This document shows positions 1-12,691 of a DNA stretch of 64,000 nt, one piece after another. The position numbers and the translations under genes were made by a program. The first letter of the stretch is position 1. Each line of letters starts with the position of its first letter. Source of the DNA: Artemisia argyi (lineage: Eukaryota; Streptophyta; Magnoliopsida; Asterales; Asteraceae); NCBI GenBank assembly GCA_030686995.1, contig CM060691.1:57299338-57363337 (forward strand), given 5' to 3'. The notes beneath the pieces were generated by a model. The model saw nothing but the letters and a program-made list of their open reading frames with translations, did no database searches and was not told the DNA's origin.

Positions 1-258
1 GGATAAATTATCTTCAATAGAACATGGATAAAAAAGGCTGAATGAAAATAAAACGAAAACTATATATAGATTTATAATGCTGACGGCGTCGGCTTATAGA
101 TTTTGGCGCTGTCAGCCCGCCGTGTTTAGGTTTCATCTTGTGCAAGTCGCCGCTCTGACGCCATCATGATTTAGACTCCGTCCCTATATAAGTTTTCTGA
201 GCCGTCTCTTGCAATCTTAAAGTGTGACGCCTTACTTTAAAATATACCTGACGCTTGA
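1..258. repeat. Gypsy LTR fragment (end part)
   Basis: This stretch matches the distal part of the LTR seen complete at 32651-34109 (about 33480-33800 of that copy). Shared text includes the phrase around 'tcttcaatagaacatggat' and the 'ctgacggcgtc' block. Alignment by eye fails near 258, before the expected LTR end, so this is a truncated copy. Like its relatives it is rich in TGACG/CGTCA motifs. Its left limit lies outside the window. Confidence 0.7.
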
Positions 259-439
259 TGACGTCAAATAATCCTCATATTTAAGTGTCAATTTCCCCCT
301 ATTATGCTCATTTATTCTACTTATTATGTGGATAAATACTTTGATTGCTCTACATTTTGTATCAAAGTCAAGAATGAGTACATGAGCTAAAGAGACGAGG
401 AAATTGGAAAGAAGGCTCAAAAGATAAACATTTCTAGTA

Positions 440-1598
440 TGCTGGAAGTTTGAAAGTCTACGAAGCAATTATAAAGAAGGACTCCGAAATGCCAAAGGAA
501 AACGAGAGCAATGCAAGTCAATCGCCTTGAAAGCTAGAAAGGAATCTAGTAATGAAGATAGCTCATCTTCCGAAAGTGATGACGAAGAATATGCCATGGC
601 CGTAAGAGATTTCAAGAAATTCTTCAAAAGGCGAGGAAGATTCGTTAGACAACCACACGATGAAAGGAGAGCACCTCAAAAGAATAAAGATGACAAGTAT
701 AACAAGAATGAGAGAAAGTGTTTCAAATGTGGTGATCTAAATCATCTCATTGGAAAATGTCCAATGATGTCAAGAGATCAAAATCAAAGAGCATTTGTTG
801 GAGGAGCTTGGAGTGATAGTGATGAGGAGAGGAAGAAACAGCAAAAGAAGAGAAGTGTCTTATGGCAAAAACATCAAGCGAGGTACGTTCCGAAACCGAA
901 TATTTTAGTGATGAGAATTTATCGTTAGACGAAAATGATTTAGATAATGAGTATAATAGACTATGTAAATTAGGACAACAAGTAACAACTAAAAACAAAT
1001 CACTAAAACATATAAACAACCAATTAGAAAATGAAATACTAGAACTTAAAATTAAAATACATAAACTAAAGAAAGGCGAAGAAATTATTGAAGAATGCAA
1101 ATTATGTCAAGAGATTAAATGTGAAAATGAAATACTTAGAAAAGAAATTTGTAAATTTGACAAATTTGAAAATAGTAGTGACTCACTTAAGAAAATAATA
1201 AGTATTCAAAGAATATCCGGAGACAAAACCGGCTTAGGATTTAACCCAATTTAAGCTTCATCTAGTGAAACAAAAAATGTTAAGTTTGAAAACGAATCTA
1301 GTAAACCGACATCCTTAGAAAAACATCTCAAATACATACTCATAAATGATAAGAAAATACCTTTTGCTAGTGATGAAGAAATAAAACCGTTTTACAAACC
1401 ATCTTTAAGGACTGATGTAGGATCGTCTAAACCTAAAACTCCACTACCTAGGAAACCAAATAACTCTTATTCTAAATCTAAAATACCTCAACCAAGAAGA
1501 AACCAAAATAAACAATACTACAACAACCCTAGTAATGAAATGTAGAACTATCAACCAAGTTACAACCCTTGGGGAATACTACCACCTTTCATGCATCC
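440..1598 (+). pseudogene. Copia gag fragment, 5' part
   Basis: This is a decayed Copia-type gag with no intact frame. A frame at 527-928 carries an acidic Ser/Glu stretch and a CCHC zinc knuckle (CFKCGDLNHLIGKC, about 718-759; C-X2-C-X4-H-X4-C), the nucleic-acid-binding part of gag. The frame shifts near 862-900 into a coiled-coil-like linker (to 1254), which ends at an in-frame TAA. Gag-like, basic Pro/Lys/Asn-rich sequence continues in the same frame to 1598, with another stop near 1543. At 1599 it is broken by a complete retrotransposon and resumes at 9593. No protease, integrase or reverse transcriptase of this element is visible. The order zinc knuckle, acidic spacer, coiled coil fits the long gag of Asteraceae Copia elements as I remember them. 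Confidence 0.75.
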
Positions 1599-1945
1599 TG
1601 TAGGACCGTAGAACAACCTAAATCACTATTGAATCAAGCCTAAACCTAGAGAGAGAGAAAGTAAGTAGAGAGAGAGAGTGGATGGGAACTCTAGTGTGTG
1701 AAATAATAACCTTGTTATGACTAAGAGAACCACTAAGAGAACCAACCTCTCAAATGAGGTTTACAAGAGTATTTATACATGAAGTCTAAGGCATCATCTA
1801 TCTTATACATTATTACACTAATGGCCCTTAGACTTTAACAAAACATGAATACTAAGCCTAAACTTCATCATAATGATATTTTAAAGCAACCTATAACAAT
1901 ACGTTAATGACCGACACTTTTTATAAATAAAATATGATCCTAACA
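1599..1945 (-). repeat. 3' LTR (left) of gag-only element
   Basis: 347 bp, TG...CA. On the minus strand it starts TGTTAGGATC and ends GGTCCTACA. A TATA box (TATAAATA on the minus strand, 1770-1777) is shared with the other LTR. A short AG-repeat lies near 1650-1678. Confidence 0.88.
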
Positions 1946-1957
1946 ATCTCCCCCTAA
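1946..1957 (-). other. Polypurine tract of gag-only element
   Basis: The minus strand reads TTAGGGGGAGAT directly before the 3' LTR start. Further CTCCCCCT-type tracts (plus strand) lie inside the element near 3413, 3799 and 3919. Several PPT-like tracts upstream of the 3' LTR are a reported trait of Sirevirus-type Copia elements. Confidence 0.7.
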
Positions 1958-4849
1958 GTGTTGGTCATTGAGGTTGCGTGACGTTATCATCTTTGTCTTT
2001 AAACTTTATCATTCATAGCTCTTGACGTCTTTAAGAATCACTAGATGAATCATAGTTCCAGTTCATCATGCTTCATTGTTGTTGAAGTGATCCGATGATG
2101 TCATCTGCCTTTCGTCACTTCTGTGTTTGTGGTGGTTGTCTGCCATTCCAACATGCTCATACGTCTTAAGTCTTTGTGATACATGCATCTGTTGTTTCCG
2201 TTCTTTCACTTTGATCTTTGTCACTTTACTTTGTAGATTCTTCTTTTTGGCGTAGAATCTTTCTTTAACTGTTGCTATCCTTTGATCTTTGTGAGAACTT
2301 TCCTTTGACATTGTGATGCATGTATGAGCATGTGGAATCTTTCGCCATGGAGATGATGTAAAGCTGCAGGTAAACAGTTAGCAATAAACAACCGGTACTT
2401 ACAGATAAGGAATTAGAGATCGTCAACAGCATAGTGTGAAGACTCCTTCTAACCCTTACCATGGCCGTTCCCATATCAGATACTCCCGAAAGAGCTTACA
2501 AGACCTACTAAGTAGCTCAATGACTGGGTGAGTCGCTGGGGATCACTCCACGACTGTAGACCGTTTGAAACCACCGCGAACACTAAGCGTAACCCATAAA
2601 GAATTACCGAAGTGACCTGCTGTCAGGGCTGCTTGATGTTGACCCTGGCAGGAATTTCTGTTCAATCATTGAGAAACTACATAAGTAATTCCTCTCATAA
2701 ACGTTCTCGGCAGATTGCTAAGATCTGCGTAGGACTCTTAAGTTTACATCTGGCGTCCTTAATGATGAACAACCAGTGTAGAAATATCATGTGTTCCTAT
2801 GAGATCTTTTGATGAATCTCGGGGCTCTAGTCTCAATAAGTGCACATTTGGTTTCCTATGCGGAGATTAGGGAGAGGTCTCCTGCTTCAATATCAACCAT
2901 CTCTAAGAGACAGGTCGATAGATTACGCCGGTTCCCCGTGAGAATGAAACAAGCTCTTTTAAGAGAATTTGAGTAGCTAGAAGGTTTAGTGCAGTGCGTC
3001 ACTGGGTCCATGACGTCTTTATCTTCAATACCGGTGTCACCTTAGCAATAACCAGTAGCATACGAATTGAACCCAGTGTCTGCCCTAAGGTTGAACATAT
3101 GGAGGGCTATTTCCTTTCACCCTTTTTCATAACTTTTCTTTTTAATTCTTCAACCCCTTCTTTCTCCTTTATCATTTTCTCCTTTTTTCAATCATACCTA
3201 AGGACTTCTAATTCTAATCTATTAGAATTGTCCTTGGGTAGATCCCTCCGGCTCTGGCGGATCATAGGACGGTTTTCCCTAACCTTAGTCACCTTATAAC
3301 TCCATGAATCCTAAAACTGCCATGAAACCTTTGATTGAAAATCTCTCAAAGTGTTTATGAATATAAACACATTTTTGTTGACACTTTGAGAGTTTTGTTT
3401 CTTTTGAAGGACTCCCCCTTCACATGTGCTCATGAATTTTTTAAGAAATTTGCACATGCGTGAGGAGTTTGCACTTTTTGAATTGATCCACTTTCAGTGA
3501 ACATGACCGATTCGAGACACGCTTACATCACTAGATAGACTAGCTTTAAGTTATTACCCGTCCTGGTCAAGTCCAAAGAAAGTCTCTCGATACGGTACAT
3601 TCTACTCAGACAAGTCCTATTCGAGACACGCTTACATCACTAGTTAGACTAGCTTGAAATTATTACCCGTCCATGACAAGTCTTTTCGATTACTGACATT
3701 TTAAGCTTCGTCAATTCATTGGTACATTCTGAGTCTAGCTCTTTTGAGATTCAGTCACAAGCATTAAACATCTTTGATCACATTTTAATCATGTCTTCTC
3801 CCCCTCAAAAATAGCATATCATGATATTTTTGATATCAACAGATTAAGAAAAAGCTTTTCGGAGAGAAAGACAGATTTCATTTTTCATGAATTTGGAACA
3901 AGTTTGTTTTAGAAATACTCCCCCTCAAAACTCGCATATGTTTTTGAGAAATGTTAAACTTTTTAAAGATTAGAGGGAAGGAGTCTTCTTGAAGCAAAAT
4001 TCTGAAAGAGAAAGAAGTTTCAGATTTGTTGAATTTTGCATCAAGGTTTTTTGGAAAAACAAAGACTTCTCTTTGTTTGATTAGGAATGTCGCACTGAGG
4101 CGTACAACAGTGTCCATTTTTAGGATAAGTGCACTCTGTTGATGAAAATCATTTTTGCGTAACACTTTCCTTTCTTTGAAAACTTGAGTTGTGCACTGTA
4201 AGGTGTACACAAGTCATTTTGATGATGAGCACCGATTTTGATAGATTTTGAAAATCTTATTGAAAAATCTTGAAAAGGTGGTGCTCAAAATGTAAGAGAA
4301 TTTTGAAAATCTAATTTATCATTAGATCAACAATCATGGTCTTGAGCTTAAAGATTTTGAAAGTTTTTCTAAAGAAAACTCAAGCCAGATAAGTGTGTGG
4401 TTTTCGTTTTAGGATAAGTGCTCAAAAAATATTTGAAATCTTTGTTTGATTAAGCACTTTCCTATCTTTGAAGCGCGGGTCCTGAACTGATATGTCCAGA
4501 AGCCATTTGGTTAAGTCCTTATTTGAAATCTTTTCGAGTTGTTATACCCGGACTTAAGTTTTGAAAAGATTTCACTTTGAAGCACGGGTTGTAAGCTGAA
4601 GTACTTACAAGCCATAGTGAAGAAACTTTTTGAGAAACGACATGTTTTTAAAAAACATATAAAAGAACTCCCGTTCAAGCATCTGTACATGTCCGTATCT
4701 TTGTTGAATGACATTTCTAGAAACGTACAGAATATTGATTTATACGAGAGACATGTCGTGAGAAGAATATTTTTGTATTTTTTGATTTTATATTGTTTTT
4801 GTATTTTTTTGAAATTTTATATTTTTGTATTTTGTTTTTGTTTTTGTTT
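1958..4849 (-). other. Non-coding 3' region of gag-only element
   Basis: This is 2.9 kb between the gag stop and the PPT, with no ORF I believe. It holds a stem-loop with 12-bp perfect arms (3343-3354 and 3381-3392, CTCTCAAAGTGT and its complement), a direct repeat of about 109 bp (copies starting near 3511 and 3620), internal PPT-like CTCCCCCT tracts, and two related blocks around 4120 and 4410 sharing TTTTAGGATAAGTGC. The pol genes of an autonomous element would sit here and are absent. Confidence 0.7.
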
Positions 4850-7800
4850 TTATAAAAGAAATGGAAAATCAAAAATAGAAGATTGAAAGAATGATTTTAT
4901 AGAATTTACAGAATTTGAACCCTCTGAAGAACTGGGTTCTGAGATAGTTGAAGCACCTGCAACCAAAGACGAAGAGGTTTCACAAATAACAGTGTTAGAA
5001 GTACATGAAGCATCACTCTGCGGGTGTTGACTATCAACGGGTGTAATGGTTTCTACTTCCTTTTCCTGATAATTATCACAATTATTTGTGTTGGTGCAAC
5101 TATCAAAAATCTTTCCTGTGGGAATCCATCTAAGACCAACTGTTTTAAAAACTTTTCCCGTGGGAATCCACCTAAGGTAAGATCTAGATGTAGTTTTCTT
5201 ATCAGATGCAGCGGAAGTCTCAGTCTTGGAAAAACTACATCCTTTTGGTATCCACCTACTAGGTTTCTTAAATTCTTGCTTCTTCTCAACGGGTTTGTTT
5301 CTATTTGGTTTCTTAGTGGATTGTGTCTTGACACTTGATTTTCCTTGCTTGAGAAATTGTGCAATACATGCATCGTGATTAGCTGAAAAAACACATTTTT
5401 GACATGTAGGACAGACAAATTCAACATTCTTGTTTAACACAGCAACGGTAACTTTGTCACTACAGTCTTTTGGAAATTGTTTGTTGTTCGATGAGACTTT
5501 GGAATTGTTTGTGTTGCATTCTACGTTCCTATCATGCTCTTTTGTGCCACTACTCTTAGATGCACTCCAATCCCTAGTAGTTTGTTGATTGTACCTAGGT
5601 AATGGTTTACTACTACTAGCAGTGCTTTGGAATCTTGTAGAATTCATCACACTAGGTTTTACACCTAAAATTCCATCTTTTCGAAGTTGTGTCTTTTTCC
5701 TAGCTTCCTCTAGATGGTGACTTTGGACCATGTCATTAGAACCGACAGATTCTTTAACTGTTTTTATGGTCACATTCGGTGTATTATTCCTAGAAGAGCC
5801 AGGTGAACAAACATTTGTGTCTCTTACAACAACCAATTTTTGTTTATCAACAATCTTTTCGTTTTCACTTTGCTGGGGCAAGGGTGTTGGAGTGACTGGT
5901 TTTGTCAAATCCTTTCTCTCATCAACTCTTGGAGCAAACCTTGAAATTGACATTTTTGGTTTTTCAACCGTTTTTGAAACATTTGGTTTCTCCGAAGTTG
6001 ATGGTTTTGCAAACTTAGTATCCACACCCTTCCCTTTTAGACTTTCAAGCTGAGCCCTCAAAAGATCATTTTGCTCTTTCATGTTCTTGAAGGCACGCTC
6101 ATACGACAATTTGTCATACTTGCATTCTTCATTTTTTCGATCAAGTTGTTTAAAACATGACACATTTTCTTTTTCAAGCTTTATAAGAGAATTTTCATAT
6201 TTTGAAACAATTGCGGAGGTCTCAGCTCTTAGTCGTTCATCGTCTTGAACAGAATACGTTTGTAAAATGATGGACATAATGTCAGTGGTCATAACAGCTT
6301 CGAAGAGAGAATCATTAAGGTTTTCCAAAACATTCATGTTTTTACGAGTATCATTAGCTTCGTTTACCAGGGATTTGTGGTCCTTGACAAAGTCGGCCGT
6401 TTATTTTAAGAAAGCTTGTTCAAAATGGATTACCCTCGCACTGATGTTATTCAGTGGGATAGTAATTTCGTTTTCAAAAACCTTTTTCTGCTCAATATGA
6501 AAACTGGAATGCCAGTTGTTAATATTGATTGTAGTTTTAGAAGCAACAATATTTTGAAGTTCTTGAATTCTGTTTTTAACGTCATCCAGAATGTTTCTAG
6601 CCTCACTTGTATTAAAAGTGTTGTTAGAAGACATTTGTTCCATTTTTGAAAGAGATTTTGAAACAATTACTTTCTTAGAAAACATTTTTGAGAATGGTCG
6701 TTTTATAGAAAACACAGATGGTTCTTTTTGTGGAACAAAAGTAATTCCCGAAAGTTTGTTCAATTTGTTGTAATCAATGGGTTTCAAATCCTTTTGTTTC
6801 ATTTTATTTATGCTCTCTTCGACATGTTCTATCGTTTGCACAGAATCCCGAACGACGGGAGGATCATGTTTGGTGTAAATCACATTACCATTATACAAAA
6901 CATTCTGTTCTTGCTGAGCTTTCTTGAGATTACTGGGGGTGTTGTTACCAAGAGCCACTTTATGTTTCGTATGGTAAATCGGATTAGTTTGATTTGAAAT
7001 CATTTTCATTGTTTGACTTGACTGACCCGACTTTACCACTAATTCTTCTAAATGTGCAATCATGTGTTCTGACTCTACGATTTCGGCCAAAAGTTTGTCT
7101 TCTTTCTTTGCAAAATCCTTTTTCAACTCATCCCTTTCTTTTTCAAGATTGGTATAAGCTGTTTTTTGTTTAGAAAGTTGGTTTTGTAAATTAGAAATTT
7201 CCGCGTTTAAAGCTTTTATCTTCTTGAAAGAATTAACATCAAGTGTATCAAACTTGAGTTGCAATTGTTTTTCCCTTGAAACGGAATTTTGATAACCAGA
7301 TTCTAATTCAGACAATCTTTTGTTATGAAATTCAAAAGCATTAGCGTTTTTCTTGTAACTTTCAAGCTCAGCGATCAATTTAACATTCGCGGCTTTAACA
7401 TCGCGATTTACCTTTTTCACTTTCTCAATTTCAATGCTGCAATTATTCAATAAAGATTCAAAGAAAGCACGGGTTTCCTCATCATTAGCACTATTTTGTG
7501 CAACTTGAACTCCATTAGGATCCATATTTGGGGTTTCATAGTTAACATTGCTATTAACTTGTTCCCCCACATATGTATCATAATTAGGTTCAGGTGGCAC
7601 ATAATGTGGCTTCTCATGAGCAAACGGAGTAGCATTGTTACCATAATTTGGTACCTCATGGAATGGATCTGAATCATAAGTAGGAGGAAGATCAGAATCA
7701 CTGCTTGATGTTGTTGCCTGCTGATTTGCCATAAAGTTGTAGGTTTCATTGAGATCTGCTGAATTGTCATTAACTCTTGTTGAAGCTCTAAACTCATGTT

Positions 7801-8147
7801 CATCAGCAGTCAACTGTATTCCCGATTCTTCTTTATTGGCTAGCATCAACAAGTACTGGATCTTTTCTACCTTCGTCATTGCATTGACATTGTTTCTGCT
7901 TTGACTTGCTGATGTAGGTTTCTGAATCGAAGTCATGAAACAATCAATCCCATTTTGATTAAGCACATTTTGATTCATAGTCTGATCCATCTGATTTCCT
8001 ACATACTGCCCTGCATATTGCATCTGATTCCCCATCTGTATACTCGAAGCATATCCTTGTTGATTGTTGTTGGATGTTTAATTCCTTGAAGAGTGAGGCA
8101 AAACCATTGAACAAAGTACTTATGAAACGATCATGGTGAGTTGCCAT
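4850..8147 (-). pseudogene. gag-like ORF of the gag-only element (one nonsense codon, one frameshift)
   Basis: This is a long minus-strand frame in two blocks, 8035-6401 (544 aa) and 6337-4850 (495 aa). Both are in the same frame and are separated by a single TAA at 6401-6403 plus 21 open codons, so one point mutation splits a roughly 1060-codon ORF. A better N-terminus lies at ATG 8147 (MATHHDRFISTLFNGFASLF), one base out of frame with the main block; a 1-nt slip near 8070-8095 would join them. The first block is acidic, Asn/Gln-rich and strongly coiled-coil. The second ends with a Cys-rich segment (CPTCQKC...HDAC), a Lys/Asn/Pro-rich stretch and repeated R-W-I-P-T/K-G motifs. This resembles the long linker between zinc knuckle and protease in Asteraceae Copia gags. 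No capsid domain or CCHC knuckle is visible. Confidence 0.7.
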
Positions 8148-8525
8148 TGATTCAATTTAAAGTGAAACGTTGTTCTTAGGATCTTTTGAAAGATAACAAA
8201 GGTTGTTGTTGTAGATTAGATGTTTTTGTGAAGTTGAAAAGCATTCTCGGTTGATATTTTGTGATTTCAAATTTTCCCTCCAAAAAATGAATACGAAAAT
8301 TTTCTTTCTCAAAATTTGAAAAACACAAAGAAATACAATTCTAAGGTTACCAGAAAAATTTGAGTTTTGAAAATTTTTACGCCAAAATGTACCGAAAAAA
8401 TTTGAATTTTGGCCTAAAAATTTGAATTTCGGGCCAAAATTTTCAACCTTATACCAAAATTTGAATCTCGCGTAAAAATTGAACGTTAAGTCTCGTGTGA
8501 ATTTTTTTTTTTTTTTTTTTTTTTG

Positions 8526-9147
8526 CAAACTCGATAAGATTCTAACTCGCAGGAAATTTTCAAATTCGATAAGTCTTAAGAAATAATCAAACTCGCAGGA
8601 AATTTCAAACTCGGTAAGTTATCATGAGGTGTCTAACTCGGTTGATCTTGATGCTTGTCTAACTCGATAAGATCTCAAGACCCAAACTCGGTATGTTCAG
8701 AAATCAGTCAAACTCGATAAGTTATGAGTAGGTTTCAAACTCGGTAAGGTTCTTAAACTCGGTAAAGTGATCAAACTCGATAAGATTCTGAAAATTTGGG
8801 CAGAGTTTCCCTTAGTTAGTTGCCACAAAGAACCTAACTCGATAAACGATTAGGTAAAAGGCTAACTCGCCAAAGTCCAAACTCGATAAGAAAGTTATAG
8901 AACCCAACTCGATAGAAACCCCTAACTTGGTAAGTTTTTATCCTAACTCGATAAGTATTTTATCCTAACTCGATAAAGACTTAATCCTAACTCGGTACAC
9001 TGCCCTAACTCGATAACCAGAAAATTTCTAACTCGGTATGTAGGCTCCAAACTCGATAAGACCAAAACCTAACTCGATAGAAATATTCTAACTCGCAAAG
9101 TTCAGCTAAACTCGCAAAAAAATCTGACCAAACTCGCAAGAATACGA
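8526..9147 (-). repeat. AACTCG motif array in element leader
   Basis: Within about 620 bp I count 25 exact AACTCG hexamers plus two one-base variants, most extended to (C/A)(T/A)AACTCG(A/G)TAAG. Spacing is irregular (roughly 10-70 nt), so it is not a tandem repeat. It fills the leader between primer-binding site and gag, where the RNA would read CTTATCGAGTT again and again. An 18-20 nt T run adjoins at 8505-8524. Confidence 0.85.
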
Positions 9148-9231
9148 TGAACAGTAACCTGATGATCAAAAGTCACTTTTAAACCAAGTTTTTCAACCAA
9201 ATCAAACCTAAAACAACCTATATTATCGCTA

Positions 9232-9245
9232 GGCGATTGATACCA
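9232..9245 (-). other. Primer-binding site of gag-only element
   Basis: On the minus strand TGGTATCAATCGCC begins two bases after the LTR end. The first eight bases (TGGTATCA) fit the 3' end of initiator tRNA-Met, the usual Copia primer; the rest diverges from the common TGGTATCAGAGC form. Confidence 0.7.
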
Positions 9246-9247
9246 CT

Positions 9248-9592
9248 TGTAGGACCGTAGAACAACCTAAATCACTATTGAATCAAGCCTAAACCTAGAG
9301 AGAGAAAGTAAGTAGAGAGAGAGAGTGGATGAGAACTCTAGTGTGTGAAATAATAACCTTGTTATGACTAAGAGAACCACTAAGAGAACCAACCTCTCAA
9401 ATGAGGTTTACAAGAGTATTTATACATTAAGTCTAGGGCATCATCTATCTTATACATTATTACACTAATGGCCCTTAGACTTTCACAAAACATGAATACT
9501 AAGCCTAAACTTCATCATAATGATATTTTAAAGCAACCTATAACAATACGTTAATGACCGACACTTTTTATAAATAAAATATGATCCTAACA
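9248..9592 (-). repeat. 5' LTR (right) of gag-only element
   Basis: 345 bp, near-identical to 1599-1945. As the upstream LTR for minus-strand transcription it should hold the active promoter. The TATA box reads TATAAATA on the minus strand at 9417-9424. Confidence 0.88.
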
Positions 9593-9665
9593 CATCCTAG
9601 CCAAATGTTGAACATGTTTGGACCAAAGAGGCAATGGGGACCAAATAGCTAGATCAACATTTCTT
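9593..9665 (+). pseudogene. Copia gag fragment, 3' part
   Basis: This is the continuation of the gag fragment that ends at 1598. After the duplicated target CATCC, the reading resumes with a Met/Gly/Pro/Trp-rich stretch (MFGPKRQWGP) typical of the end of this gag linker. It hits a TAG within about 20 codons. Beyond about 9665 I see no more gag. Confidence 0.5.

Positions 9666-10411
<746 letters not shown>

Positions 10412-10497
<86 letters not shown>
10412..10497. repeat. (AT)n microsatellite, left of TIR element
   Basis: This is about 86 bp of alternating A and T directly abutting the left terminus of the 10496-12691 element. A matching (AT)n of about 45 bp abuts its right terminus. Confidence 0.95.
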
Positions 10498-10504
<7 letters not shown>

Positions 10505-12686
10505 GTTCTTTTCTGAACCAAATAAATTGCGAGAACCAGCAACAACCAATCAGATTTTTTTGAATATTTATTTTTATTATTTTATTTAAAAAGGTATAAT
10601 AGTAAATTTGCATTTTTTTTATTTTTTTGACTAAAAGACGTTTTTTAGGGACAAAATTTTAGGGATTTTTTTTTTTTTTTTTTTTTTTTGTAATAATTGT
10701 TTTTCCAGCATGCATGATTTCAAAGAGTAATGTGCATGTGTTTTTTTTTATATAAAGTAAATTTACAAATATTTTTATTGTTCAATTGCTTAAACCTCTC
10801 ATATATTTTGGTAAAAGGAAAATATATTTACACAAGTGCACTGAATGACAAACATAAATATTTTACATGTATCATGTACATTTCAAAACAAACATTATAT
10901 ACAAAATTAAAAATCATGTCATATACAAGTCGATTACAAACTTCTAAAAGTAAAGAATAAATGAAAGTTTCATTGATCTATAGCCGTGTCAACCAATCTT
11001 CTCGCAACTTCATGCACTCGTGTCTTTACTCTTTACTTTTTGTCATAACTATTTTCTCGCTAGATAGTATGTATCAAACACATGTGCACTTTTGACATCG
11101 CTTATCATACTTGTACCTGTAACAACAACCAATTAATAAACAAATTATTTAATCATAACATCTAACAAAACACATATAAATAATGTATTTATGACTTGTT
11201 TACAAGAGACCATTTTGAGAAATTCGTATAGCCTTAAAACACAATTGCACCCATAAATCAAAACTAAACAAAAAACATACTTATATCATAAATAAAAACA
11301 TATATGCACTTTCAATAAATTTAAACTTGAAAACTGTCAAAACACATATGCTAAGGCATTATATTCACCAAAAACTATGAAAACACATATGCACTCTCAA
11401 TAACGCATATGCACAATCATAATAAGTAGTGTCACATATATGCATAATATAGGAGAACAAATATGCACACTTACTCGTAAGTTATTCTTGGTAAATAAGC
11501 TAACATATATGCAAAATATAGCATAACACATATGCACTCTTACTTATAATATAGAACACATATGCACACTTACTTATAAGCTATTTTTGGTAAATAAACT
11601 AATATAACATATATGTGCAATATAGCATAACACATATGCACTCATACTCATAAGCTATTTTTGGTAAACAAACTAGCATAACGTATATGTGTAATATAGC
11701 ATAAGTGCATAACACATATGCACACTTACTCATAAGCAATTCTTGGAAAGAAAAAATTGTATTTCCAAGCATCCTAAAAATTACTCTTAGCAAACAAATG
11801 TAGCTTAAAGAAAGGTGCATAATTAAGATTTTTGTGGATGAAGTTTATCTATTTCTCGTTCTAATTTTTCAAAGATAATTACAGGTGGATGATATTTTAT
11901 AAATGTTATAAGTATTATTGAAATTACCATTGAAAAAAATTATTATAAATGTTATGTTCAACCACCATTGATTAACTTGATGCAAATTGGTTCAATCAAC
12001 GAAGCCATACATCTAATCTAGTCATTTAAAATATAACTAAATGCATTCAAAATTGGTCCAACCAATGTAACTAAAAACGAATCAACAGATGAAAGAAAAA
12101 CATTACTATTGAAATCAAAAACGATTTCTAACCAAATAAATACGATTTCGGTTGACTACCGAAGAAACTAAAATAGATTAAATTAAGGGTAAAAAAAAGA
12201 AAAAAAAAAAGAAAGAAACGAAAAGAAACACTTAGAGAAAAATGACTAAACATTTGTAAATGTTTATCACTGAGAAAAGGTGCACTGATCTTTATATATT
12301 AAAAATTTAAAATCAATACAAGATGAAAGACATAAAGCAATTTAACAATTCAATAAAAAAATCTAATTAATTAAATGATGATTACCTTCAACAAGTGTGT
12401 ATATGCGTATGGAAATCATCAGATCTCGATTCGAAGAAAGTGACGGCAAGTTAGTCATGACAGTTTGATAATTTTAATAATGAAACGAAAATTAGGTCGG
12501 ACGGTTATTAATTAGTGGGTTATTCTCAATTCCCTCTTTTACCCCTTGTTTAATTATAAAACATTCCTCAACAAATGATTAATTTACAAAACTGCCATCT
12601 ACAGTTTTGACCGTTGATCTAATTATCTATGACTGAGATTGGTTCTCGCAGTTCTCGCAATTTATTTGGTTCTGAAAAGAACCTAA

Positions 12687-12691
<5 letters not shown>
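10496..12691. mobile_element. Non-coding TIR element inserted in (AT)n
   Basis: Terminal inverted repeats of about 42 bp: the left reads TAGGGTAGGGTTCTTTTCTG and continues with AACCAAATAAATTGCGAGAA; the right end read in reverse is TAGTGTTAGGTTCTTTTCAG followed by the same second block. Roughly five mismatches are visible. Both ends sit directly in (AT)n, so the target duplication cannot be read; TA is likely. The 2.2-kb interior is AT-rich with no coding capacity. Association of a MITE-like element with (TA)n on both sides recalls the 'Micron' elements of rice. Superfamily not assigned. Confidence 0.7.
11340..11750. repeat. Degenerate minisatellite inside the TIR element
   Basis: Irregular repeats of about 60-95 bp built from ACACATATGCAC, CTTACTCATAAG and TATTTTTGGTAAATAAACTA phrases, with four to five recognisable units. 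Confidence 0.7.

Larger units (their letters stand above)
1599..9592 (-). mobile_element. Gag-only Copia-like LTR retrotransposon, minus strand
   Basis: This is a complete 8.0-kb LTR element. The LTRs (1599-1945 and 9248-9592) begin TG and end CA and are flanked by the 5-bp duplication CATCC (1594-1598 and 9593-9597). On the minus strand a primer-binding site follows the right LTR and a polypurine tract precedes the left LTR, so transcription runs right to left. Order on that strand: LTR, 1.1-kb leader with a dense AACTCG array, gag-like ORF (8147 to 4850), 2.9 kb of non-coding DNA, PPT, LTR. No protease, integrase, reverse transcriptase or RNase H is recognisable, so the element must have moved with enzymes supplied by another copy. 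By eye the LTRs differ by about four substitutions and one 2-bp indel, so the insertion is young. Confidence 0.88.

Noticed and set aside
2066..3299. Small ORFs in the 3' region of the gag-only element
   Set aside because: Short, no similarity to pol or known accessory proteins, and overlapping on both strands.
8157..8528. 123-aa minus-strand ORF upstream of the gag-like ORF
   Set aside because: Starts in a poly(T)/poly(K) run within the element leader and has composition of AT-rich non-coding DNA.
8526..9147. Reading the AACTCG array as a satellite
   Set aside because: Spacing is irregular and the intervening sequences are unrelated, so it is a dispersed word rather than a tandem array.
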